Assembly: GCA_047619685.1 (NCBI GenBank)
Contig: JBLHLC010000016.1
Span: 1 to 64,000 of the forward strand
Direction: 5' to 3'
Source of the DNA: JABDJZ01 sp047619685
GTDB lineage: Bacteria; Bacteroidota; Rhodothermia; Rhodothermales; UBA10348
Length of the DNA stretch: 64,000 bases
Positions 1 through 7,852 of this stretch are shown piece by piece (position 1 is the stretch's first letter; the number at the start of each line of letters is the position of its first letter). The notes beneath the pieces were generated by a model, which saw only the letters and a list, made by a program, of their open reading frames with translations, was not told the origin of the DNA and did no database searches. Position numbers and translations under genes: made by a program.

Positions 1-251
1 CGTGCGGTCGGGATCCGGGTGCGAAAGTGGAATTGCCGCCCGTGTTCCGCTTCCGTGCGGTCAATTAGGCGGATTTGGTGGAATTGGGATTCCTTATTCC
101 ACTCCGGCGCATCGAGCGTCCGCTTATGTCCACCTTCAGGCTGGGGCGATGTCCTCGCGTCTGCTTGAGAGAACAAGCCCAAACAAGCTCCCTCAACTAC
201 GACGCACTACACTAGCGGCAGGAGCGCCAAATATTTTGGCATCCTGCCGTC
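1..251. other. No supported gene; upstream flank of the decayed region
   Basis: I see no convincing gene here. The open frame across it has no recognisable protein motifs and composition unlike its neighbours. There is a 7-bp inverted repeat (GTGGAAT at 78-84, ATTCCAC at 96-102) and a 9-base direct repeat (CGTGCGGTC) near positions 1 and 53. Neither can be assigned a role. Confidence 0.4.
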
Positions 252-527
252 ATGCAATCAAAAGACTCATCTTCGTTCGATTACCGGGCGGCCTTCATAG
301 GCCCTCAGGGAGAGAATGCGGATGAAATGGAACGGATGGTCCTGGAAGTCCTGCGAGACCGTGTCATGTGGCACCGGAACTTCCACCCGGAAGACCAGCG
401 ACTCGTAGGCGAATGGGCCCGGACTGAACGGCCCTTTCGAGAGACAACCGCCAAACTCAGGGACGAGTTGTACGCGGTCCTGGCGCGCCTGAAGCGCGGC
501 GCCCCGCTCCACTCCACTCGCCCCGGC
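252..527 (+). pseudogene. 5' remnant of a PLP-dependent (aromatic/glutamate-type) decarboxylase gene
   Basis: The first ~91 codons read as the N-terminus of a group II PLP-dependent decarboxylase. The stretches FIGPQGENADEMERMV, VMWHRNFHPEDQ and ELYAVLARLKRGAPL match the helical N-terminal arm of that family. The intact enzyme is several hundred residues long, with a PLP-binding lysine far downstream. Here the homology stops around base 527, and the reading frame continues into unrelated residues and then into membrane helices of a cytochrome protein. This fragment therefore has no active site and cannot be a working decarboxylase. It looks like a deletion junction. Family assignment is from memory of the N-terminal motif. 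Confidence 0.6.
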
Positions 528-593
528 AGCTGGGGCATAGGGTGTCGGACCCCACCCTCCCGGCAGAGGCGGACAAATAGTACGGCTAGCGGA

Positions 594-2456
594 CTTGTCA
601 ACCGGCAGCGTCACTGGAACGCTCCCCTGGTCTGGATGGTGGTCGGACTCCTGGTCTTCGAGGCCGTCTCGGGATTGTCTATCTGGCTTTTACCCTTTTC
701 CGTGAGCAACCAGTTTCTGGTGTTGATTCACACGGCGGGCGGTGTCCTCTTCCTGCCCCCACGCTTTGGTATCAGCTTGCCCACTGGCAGCGACTTCGGA
801 GGTCTCGGTTCGATCACGTCTCGCTGACGGGGTACCTGTCCACTGCCGCCACGCTGGTCGCACTGGTCTCGGGCATCGTGCTCACGGTGCAGGCCATGGT
901 TGGCACGCGAATCAGCCCGGTGTGGTCGGACGTCCACATCGCCTCGACCGTAGCGTTCATAGCCGCACTCGGCGGCCACCTCACTCCCCTGGTGCTGAGG
1001 GCACGAAAAGCCGCGGTACCGGGCACGGTGAGATGGCGGCCGGCGCCAGGTCCCTTGTCTGGCACACTGCCACCGTGACTGCGGTAGGCATCTTGCTGGC
1101 CGTGGGTGCCGCAGCCTTCTACACGCCACCATCTACCGAAGCCGAATTGCCGGAAGACTACAGCTTCCTGTATGGCAAAGACCGGCCGTTTGCACCCAGT
1201 CTTGCGCGGACCGAGACCAATGCGCCTTTCGCCCCAGCGGTTCTTTCTGGCTCCCAGAGCTGCGGTTACTCGGGTTGTCACTCGGAAATCGCCGATGAGT
1301 GGTCGGTTTCGGCGCATCGCTGGAGCGCCATCGACCCTGCCTTCCAGACGGTTCAAGGCGTCATGGCGGCGCAGAACGGCCCGGAGAGTACGCGGTATTA
1401 CGGAGGCTGTCATGATCCAATTTCGCTCTTTGCGTGCAGCAAGAACCTCTTCGCAGACTCGCTTTCCCATACGGTCGGGTATGACGAGGGCGTCTCCTGC
1501 TTGACCTGCCATGCGGTGGCCGAAACGGACGTGCAGGGGAATGCGAATTACGTGGTTGCGGCCCCGGTCCGGTATGCTTTTGAGCTGAGCCCCTCGCTCA
1601 GGGCCCAGCAAGTTTCCAGATTCCTGATTCGCTCCTATCCCCAGGAGCACCAGCGGAGCCTTCAGCGCACCCTGTTCAACACACCTGAGTTTTGCGCCGC
1701 TTGCCACAAACAGATCATTGACGAGGAAATCAATCAGGTTGGCTGGGTTCAGCTGCAGAACCAGTACGACAACTGGCGCAAGAGCCGCTGGAATCATCCG
1801 GGAGACCCCAGTAAGACGGTAGAGTGTCGCGAGTGCCACATGCCCCTGGTGGTGTCGGAAGACCCTGCCGCCGGCGACGACACGGACTACAACCGATCGT
1901 CTGATGACGGCAAACACCGCAGCCACAGGTTCCTGGGAGCCAATCAGTTGATGCCGACCCACCTGGCCCTGCCGGCGGCGAGGAACAGGTTCGGCTGACC
2001 GAGGCCTGGCTCCGGGGCGACTTTGAGATCCCGGAAATTGCCGACAAATGGTCCGCCGGACCGGCCGTACCCATTGAAATCCTTGCTCCGGTATCCACCG
2101 TGGCGGGCCAGGAACTGCCAATCACGGTCCGGATAACCAACAACAAGTTGGGGCACGACTTCCCAACCGGTCCCCTGGACATTATTCAGGCCTGGATCGA
2201 GTTGACTGTAACCGACGATCAGGGCAATGTGGTCTACACTTCCGGAGGCCTCGACGACAAGCGCTACATCGACCCGGGGTCGTTCATGTTCAAGGCCGAA
2301 CCGGTGGATCGTTACGGCAACCTTATCGATCGCCACAATCTGTGGGAAATGGTCGGCATCCGATACCGACGCTCGCTCTACGGCACCACTCCCAGCGAGC
2401 CGGCAGGCAGCAAGACCGCCAGAAGAAGAAGAACGATCGTACGAAGACTCAGATGA
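594..2456 (+). pseudogene. Decayed multiheme c-type cytochrome with N-terminal membrane helices
   Basis: Reading across three frames recovers one protein. It has membrane helices (WNAPLVWMVVGLLVFEAVSG onward), a second helical stretch (TGYLSTAATLVALVSG), then a periplasmic domain with haem motifs CGYSGCH (CX4CH, near 1261), CLTCH, CAACH and CRECH. A C-terminal part contains NNKLGHDFPTGP, typical of cytochrome c554-like multihaem proteins. Frameshifts lie near 765, 1010-1040 and 1975-1985. A further haem site reads YYGGCHDP, where a second cysteine would be expected, so its first Cys is lost. Homology ends near 2390. An intact version would be a membrane-anchored electron-transfer protein. The several independent lesions argue for a real pseudogene rather than one sequencing error. 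Confidence 0.75.
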
Positions 2457-2556
2457 GGGGCCGGAAGACCGAGTCGACAGTGTACGGTTTGAGGGCGGCG
2501 AGTTTGTCACATGTTTGTAAGGCCTTGGGGCTCACGCCGGAGAAAATGGGGACTCG

Positions 2557-2615
2557 CGCTATCTCCTCCTCACGTTCCCACAAACCTCAACGTCCCGGTT
2601 TGCGCTGCCCACCTT
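2557..2615. repeat. 59-bp direct repeat, left copy
   Basis: Matches 4642-4700 at 53 of 59 bases in the same orientation without gaps. The two copies bracket the FG-GAP protein gene almost exactly. The left copy lies between the end of the cytochrome pseudogene and the stop of the FG-GAP gene. Confidence 0.85.
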
Positions 2616-2653
2616 AGCCTACCTCTTCGTTGGTCTGAAGCCTAAACCCGTCG

Positions 2654-4471
2654 CTAACGAGTGACAGATATCGTTCGGACAAACACCCGGTTTTCGGCAG
2701 TCACTCGAACCAAGTAAACACCACTGGCCAGCCCGTCGATATCCAAGCTGGCCTCCCACGGGTGTGATTCTGAGTGGATGACGGACTGCGTAGTCTGCTC
2801 GCGGCCAAGAAGATCTGTAACGGAAATGTGGGCCCGCGCGACCACACCTCCAATTCTCAAGAAGACGCGCGACTTCGCCGGGATGGGGTATGCGTCCAAA
2901 AGAGGCAGCGTTTCAGGCCGAGTACTCGCCTGCTTCTGACCAAGGCTCGTTGCCGACGCCTGTTCTGCGCCTTGTCGTACCACGTAACGCCCCCCTGCGG
3001 GAATAGACCGAAGTGTATCGCGTTGCGAACCGCCCCAGTGGACGACGAGTTCGTCGACCATATCTTCCGTTCCGAGCCCCAGATGAACCACGTGGTCGGA
3101 CTGCGACCGATAGCTGTCGCCAGCCCTGACGCTTCTGGTAAGCAGATTAGAACGGGTTCGAGCCTCAATCCTGGCCCCAATACCATCATGATTAGCTGAC
3201 ACTCCTTCGAGGCGGACCTGGATCCAGTTGCTTACGGGCCCGGCACCGTGAAGGATGACGACCCGACCATCCTGTGCCGGATAGGCCAGGTCTATTCTCC
3301 CGTCCAGATCTAGATCGGCTTGAGCAAGTCCGAAGCTGAAGCTTTCGGCAGCCAGCGAGTGGGACATGCCGGTCTGCAACCAGGTCGAGGGGGACAACTC
3401 ATATAGCCATGTCCGGCGATTTTCGTATAGGATGGCAGGTGCACCTCCCCAACCCGAGGTGCTCACAACAAAGAGGTCCTGATCTGCATCATTGTCGAAA
3501 TCGCCCGCGACTACTCCCCAGGACCAGCCGTTCCGCCACGCCCCCAGGGCGTCTTCTACCATCGAGAGCGAAACTCCTCGGTCATTTCGGTATAGCCCCC
3601 CCTCACCAATCCTGGTAACGTAGACATCCTCCCAGCCATCGCCATCTACATCCCCGACTCCAACCCCCATGCTGTTACCATCTCCGACCTCGCTGAACCC
3701 GGTAGCCTCTGCGACATCGGTAAATGGAAGCGTGCCGTCGTTCCGGTAGAGTCTGCTGGGATCGTCGACGTCATGCACCGCCAGTAAGTCGAGCCAGCCG
3801 TCGTGATTGAAGTCCAACCAGATAGCTTGCATGGCTAGAGCCCCTGGTGGGCCAGCTGTCTGAGATTCGGCGGTGACGTCCTTGAAGCGGCCGCCTCCAA
3901 GATTCTTGAACAAGCGGTCAGGCTCTAGACTGACCGCTATAAACAGGTCGAGCAGGCCATCGTTGTCGAAGTCTCCCAACGTCGCCGTCTTTCCTCCGGC
4001 CCCCACCAGGCCGCTATTCTTTGTGTTGTCAACGAATCCCCCAGTCCCATTCGACAGAAATAGCCTGACTTCCTTGGTGCCGACCATCAACAGGTCCGAC
4101 CAGCCGTCATCGTTGATGTCAGCGAGAAGAGGGCTGTGAAAGTTGCCGGCCAGCGAGAGCCCTGCCCGCGTGGTTTCGTCGGAGTATTTGCCGTTGCCCA
4201 GGTTTCGAAACAGCCTTGAATTGGACGAGTCTGCCGCAACCATCAGGTCTGGCCAGCCGTCGTTGTCATAGTCGATGGTGGCTATCCCGTACGGCAACTC
4301 TACCCTAAGTCCGGCCACAGAGGTCTTATCGTCGAAGACGGGCTGGCCTTTGGAGATCCGGTCCGAGAAGAAGAGCAAGACCAGCAGGACCGCTCCCGTC
4401 GGCCAAGAGGCAGACCATGTCAGCTCAGAGGCTTGCCTAAAATGGCGACACTGACGCGAGCATATGTGCAA
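2654..4471 (-). CDS. Secreted FG-GAP/VCBS repeat protein with UnbV-like region and T9SS-type C-terminal domain
   Basis: 605 residues. A hydrophobic segment (GAVLLVLLFF, about residues 27-36) suggests a signal peptide, and the true start may lie a few codons inside. Residues ~55-400 hold repeated FG-GAP calcium-binding loops such as DYDNDGWPDL, DINDDGWSDL, DFDNDGLLDL, DFNHDGWLDL and DVDGDGWEDV, which build a beta-propeller. Residues ~415-505 (NWIQVRLEG through DELVVHWGG) resemble the ASPIC/UnbV domain. The last ~80 residues, with VTDLLGREQ and GLASGVYLVRV, resemble a type A T9SS sorting domain, so surface export is likely. Substrate is unknown. The gene is flanked by 59-bp direct repeats and sits beside tRNA-Asp. 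Confidence 0.85.
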   Translation of the reverse strand: MHICSRQCRHFRQASELTWSASWPTGAVLLVLLFFSDRISKGQPVFDDKTSVAGLRVELPYGIATIDYDNDGWPDLMVAADSSNSRLFRNLGNGKYSDETTRAGLSLAGNFHSPLLADINDDGWSDLLMVGTKEVRLFLSNGTGGFVDNTKNSGLVGAGGKTATLGDFDNDGLLDLFIAVSLEPDRLFKNLGGGRFKDVTAESQTAGPPGALAMQAIWLDFNHDGWLDLLAVHDVDDPSRLYRNDGTLPFTDVAEATGFSEVGDGNSMGVGVGDVDGDGWEDVYVTRIGEGGLYRNDRGVSLSMVEDALGAWRNGWSWGVVAGDFDNDADQDLFVVSTSGWGGAPAILYENRRTWLYELSPSTWLQTGMSHSLAAESFSFGLAQADLDLDGRIDLAYPAQDGRVVILHGAGPVSNWIQVRLEGVSANHDGIGARIEARTRSNLLTRSVRAGDSYRSQSDHVVHLGLGTEDMVDELVVHWGGSQRDTLRSIPAGGRYVVRQGAEQASATSLGQKQASTRPETLPLLDAYPIPAKSRVFLRIGGVVARAHISVTDLLGREQTTQSVIHSESHPWEASLDIDGLASGVYLVRVTAENRVFVRTISVTR

Positions 4472-4641
4472 TCATTTAGGCCCTTCCGAAACGACGACAA
4501 GATGATAGACGAACGATTGCGAAGCTGAAGTAGTCGTGCAAATGGCCTTGTGGAGCTTGGATCTCAATTTACGACAGATTGGGCGACCGGGCATAACGGA
4601 TGATCCCCGGCCCGCCGAACCTCGAGGTCGCTCCCCGAAAA

Positions 4642-4700
4642 CGCTATCTCCTCCTCACCTTCCCACAAATCTCAACTTCCCGGTTTGCACAGCCAACCTT
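4642..4700. repeat. 59-bp direct repeat, right copy
   Basis: Same orientation as 2557-2615, 53 of 59 bases identical; the first 17 bases are identical. It ends 35 bases before tRNA-Asp. The copies do not include tRNA sequence, so this is not a classic tRNA-derived attachment site. The bases from 4472 to 4641 hold no gene that I can support. Confidence 0.85.
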
Positions 4701-4735
4701 GAACGGTGTATTATTGCAAGCCTTGAACGAGTTCT

Positions 4736-4809
4736 GGTCCGGTAGTTCAGTTGGTTAGAATGCCGCCCTGTCACGGCGGAGGTCGCGAGTTCGAGTCTCG
4801 TCCGGACCG
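4736..4809 (+). tRNA. tRNA-Asp (GTC)
   Basis: Full cloverleaf. Acceptor GGTCCGG (4736-4742) pairs with CCGGACC (4802-4808), with discriminator G at 4809. The anticodon loop is CTGTCAC with anticodon GTC at 4770-4772, and the T loop is TTCGAGT. The 3' CCA is not encoded. A strong terminator follows immediately. Confidence 0.97.
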
Positions 4810-4817
4810 CAATAAAG

Positions 4818-4855
4818 AGCCCCATCCCGTTGCCATGCTGCGGGTTGGGGCTTTT
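4818..4855 (+). terminator. Rho-independent terminator of tRNA-Asp
   Basis: AGCCCCATCCCG pairs with CGGGTTGGGGCT with a single mismatch, and a short T run follows at 4852-4855. It lies 8 bases past the tRNA. The rest of the gap up to 5042 shows nothing I can identify beyond the presumed promoter region of the ClC gene. Confidence 0.85.
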
Positions 4856-5042
4856 CCGTTTGGCGAACAACGCGCAGAACTTGCAGGACGCGCGCCTGGA
4901 GTGGATTCCGCAAGCCGCTCCCTGAGCCCGTTTCCACGCGTCCTTGATCACACGGCCATTGTATGCCGCGCCGATTGGGATCATCTTTCTTGACCGTTGA
5001 CCTCCAACGAGCCTCCGTCAATACGGTCGCTCCGAATTCCTC

Positions 5043-6887
5043 ATGCTGCGCCGCCTGTTATCCGAAATGCGCGTTGGGACGAGCCTGTATCCTCGAACCA
5101 TCAAGCTGTTTGAGGACCACCTTGACTGGAGACTGACCGGCCGTTGGATGCTGCTCTCGGTCTCCGTGGGAATATTGGGTGCCCTGGGAGCCCTCGTTTT
5201 TTCGAGGCTGGTCTCCCTCGCCACGTCCGGTTTCCTTCTTGAGCTTGTCGGCTACCACATGCCGATGCCGGCCGGCGAGGGCGCAGAGGGTGTATTTGAT
5301 CTGGCAAACGCGCTGAGCCCCACACGAAGATGGTTGCTCTTGATTCTGCCGGCCTTTGGAGGCCTCATCTCGGGTTGGCTGGTCTTCACCTTCGCGCCAG
5401 AGGCAGAGGGTCATGGGACCGATGCCGTGATTGGTGCCTTTCACCAGAGCGGCGGCCGCATTGCTCCAAGGGTGCCTCTGATAAAGACGCTCGCCTCCGC
5501 AATCACCATTGGTACCGGAGGAAGCGCGGGCCGCGAGGGTCCAATTGCCCAGATTGGTGCTGCGCTTGCCTCCTTGCTGGCTGAAAAGCTGGGTCTGAGT
5601 GAACGGGAACGAAGGATGCTTCTGGTGGCCGGCGTAGCGGCCGGCGTGGGCGCCATATTCAGAGCTCCGCTTGGGGGTGCTTTTTTTGCCGTCGAGGTCC
5701 TTTACCGGCGAGATATGGAAAGCGAAGCACTCATGCCTTCTGTTGTCGCCGCGATTACGGGATTTTCGGTGTTTTCCTTGATCGAGGGTCCGGGTACGGT
5801 CTTCTCGACGCCGGATTTTGTCTATGTGTCGCCGCTCGAGCTTCTTCCGCTGGTCGGCTTCGCCATCGTTTGCGCGGCCGCGGGGATTCTGTACGTGGAT
5901 ATCTTCTATGCCACCAAGCGTCAGTTCGGCCGGATCCCCGTCGCCCCTCATTTGAAGCCCGCCATCGGCGGACTTCTGGTCGGGATCATCGCCTATTTTT
6001 TCCCTCCCATCCTGGGATCCAGTTACGGCTGGCTCCAGCAGGCCATGAATGGCGCCCTCCCAATGGCCCTGATGGGGGTCTTCGTTTTCGCGAAGATAGC
6101 AGCGACTTCGTTCACGATCGGATCCGGCGGCTCTGGCGGCGTCTTCGGACCGTCCATCGTGATCGGCGGGATGCTTGGCGGCCTCTTTGGCACGGCGATG
6201 AATCAGTTTCTGCCACAGGTGGTCGCCCAGCCCGAGGCATACGTCATGCTGGGAATGGCCATCTTCTTCACGGGCGTAGCCAATGTCCCGATTGCTACGA
6301 CCATCATGATTTCGGAAATGACAGGCTCCTACCGACTGCTGGTGCCGCTCATCTTCGGGTCGGTTCTGGTTCATCTGCTGGTACGGCGATGGAGCCTCTA
6401 CACGCAGCAGGTGCAAAGCTTTCGCGATTCGCCCGCCCACCGCGAGCCGTTTCTGCCCGACCTTCTGGCTTCCCTCAGCGTCGCCTCTATTCTGAAACCG
6501 CCCGACCACTTCCACGAGTTGGACGCCTCGCACACGTTCGACGAGGTACTGAGCGTCTTTGCTCGAACCCGTGAGGTTGTTATTCCAGTCCGAACGGATG
6601 GCGCACTAACCGGCCTGGTCATTCTCGATGAAGTTCAGAGGCACCTGGATGCTGCGGAAAGGCGCCACGCGCTGACCGCGGCTGACCTGGCCTCCCCATT
6701 TGCAAGCCTGGTCGCAAGCGACACCCTTGAGCATGCCCTGGAAGTATTCCGCAGCACAGGATACCCCGAACTGCCCGTCACCGACGCCGAAGGGGCAATC
6801 GTCGGGTTCCTGAGGCAGGCTCAGTTACTAACTGAGTACCACAGGGCCTACCTTAGGTCGCGTCAATTCGAGGAAGAGAGCGATTGA
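5043..6887 (+). CDS. ClC-family chloride channel/transporter with two CBS domains
   Basis: 614 residues. The integral membrane ClC domain spans about 30-450. It carries the selectivity motif GREGP (residues 163-167; the gating glutamate is E165) and the GSGGSGGVFGP segment that corresponds to GxFxP. The usual GSGIP segment is replaced by EGHGTDAV. E218, in the AVEVLYRR segment, lies where the proton glutamate of exchangers sits, but I cannot tell exchanger from channel without an alignment. Residues ~495-610 form a pair of CBS domains that usually bind adenine nucleotides and regulate gating. The stop overlaps the next gene's start by 4 bp, so the two are probably translationally coupled for ionic or osmotic control. 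Confidence 0.93.
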   Translation: MLRRLLSEMRVGTSLYPRTIKLFEDHLDWRLTGRWMLLSVSVGILGALGALVFSRLVSLATSGFLLELVGYHMPMPAGEGAEGVFDLANALSPTRRWLLLILPAFGGLISGWLVFTFAPEAEGHGTDAVIGAFHQSGGRIAPRVPLIKTLASAITIGTGGSAGREGPIAQIGAALASLLAEKLGLSERERRMLLVAGVAAGVGAIFRAPLGGAFFAVEVLYRRDMESEALMPSVVAAITGFSVFSLIEGPGTVFSTPDFVYVSPLELLPLVGFAIVCAAAGILYVDIFYATKRQFGRIPVAPHLKPAIGGLLVGIIAYFFPPILGSSYGWLQQAMNGALPMALMGVFVFAKIAATSFTIGSGGSGGVFGPSIVIGGMLGGLFGTAMNQFLPQVVAQPEAYVMLGMAIFFTGVANVPIATTIMISEMTGSYRLLVPLIFGSVLVHLLVRRWSLYTQQVQSFRDSPAHREPFLPDLLASLSVASILKPPDHFHELDASHTFDEVLSVFARTREVVIPVRTDGALTGLVILDEVQRHLDAAERRHALTAADLASPFASLVASDTLEHALEVFRSTGYPELPVTDAEGAIVGFLRQAQLLTEYHRAYLRSRQFEEESD

Positions 6888-7795
6888 TGACCATCCCGAC
6901 AGAATTGGGGAACGAGCTGCTGATGCGGCTGCTCCTGATCGTGGCATTGATCGGGGCGCTGATCGTGTTGGTCCGGCTGGCTCAGCGATTCGCATCACGG
7001 TCCCAGGATTCGGACCCGGCGCGCGTCTACCACGCCAAGAAGATAATTCGGCGGGTCGCGATCACGGTTGGCGTGGTGAGCACGATAGCCCTTTTGTCCC
7101 CGGACGTCAGAGGATTGGTCACGCTCCTCACCGTGGTAGGCGCCGGACTTGCGATTGCGCTACGGGAAGCGCTGCTGAGCGTTGCTGGCTGGATTCGATT
7201 GTCCGTGCTGGCCCCGTACAAAATCGGCGACCGGATTGAGATAGGCGGAGTCAGGGGCGACGTGATCGACATCCGGGTGATGCGCACATCGCTCATGGAA
7301 ATCGGCGGCTGGGTTCAGGCGGACCAGAGCACCGGCCGGATCGTGCACATACCCAATAGTTGGGTCTTCGAACACGCGGTCTACAACTACTCCCGGGGCT
7401 TCCGATTCATCTGGAACGAACTGCCCATCATCGTCACGTTCCGCAGCGACTGGAAGGCTGCGGCCGACATCATGCAGGGGTTTGCGGAAGAGTCTGCCGC
7501 GATTATCGAGCAGCAGGCCGCCGAAGAAATCAGGACGATGTCCCGCGAATTCCTGATTCACTACGGTATCCTCACACCGTTCGTTTACACGGAAATGGCG
7601 GAAAACGGCGTTCGCCTCACGCTCCGATATCTGTGCGAAGCCAGGAAGCGTCGCGGAACGTCGCACGCCCTGACGATCTCGATTCTTGACGCCTTCCGCG
7701 AGAACGGAAACATTGAGTTCTCCTACCCCACCTTCGGAGTGGCCAAGGTAGAGGGGCGGCAGTTCGGGACGGACGAAGGGGCGGTATCGGGTTAA
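6884..7795 (+). CDS. MscS-family small-conductance mechanosensitive channel
   Basis: 303 residues. The first membrane helix is at about 12-30 (LLLIVALIGALIVLVRLA), with further helices at 52-70 and 75-105. The pore-lining region TVVGAGLAIALREALLSVAG is followed by the beta domain containing PYKIGDRIEIGGVRGDVIDI, the MscS signature. Such channels open under membrane tension and release solutes in hypo-osmotic shock. It starts inside the ClC stop codon (ATGA overlap), and the pairing suggests a two-gene turgor module. It is converging on the DPP-IV gene, with a 57-bp gap. Confidence 0.9.
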   Translation: MMTIPTELGNELLMRLLLIVALIGALIVLVRLAQRFASRSQDSDPARVYHAKKIIRRVAITVGVVSTIALLSPDVRGLVTLLTVVGAGLAIALREALLSVAGWIRLSVLAPYKIGDRIEIGGVRGDVIDIRVMRTSLMEIGGWVQADQSTGRIVHIPNSWVFEHAVYNYSRGFRFIWNELPIIVTFRSDWKAAADIMQGFAEESAAIIEQQAAEEIRTMSREFLIHYGILTPFVYTEMAENGVRLTLRYLCEARKRRGTSHALTISILDAFRENGNIEFSYPTFGVAKVEGRQFGTDEGAVSG

Positions 7796-7852
7796 GCCAT
7801 CTTCCGGCCGGCCAGCCGAACTGTGTCCCAAGCTGCAAGCCAGCGGTGCCGG

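Noticed and set aside
4536..4745. Short open frame spanning the right direct repeat
   Set aside because: It runs into tRNA-Asp and is made of repeat sequence; no family resemblance.
4642..4809. Classic tRNA-derived integration site (attL/attR)
   Set aside because: The direct repeats do not include tRNA-Asp 3' bases, and no integrase gene is in the window.
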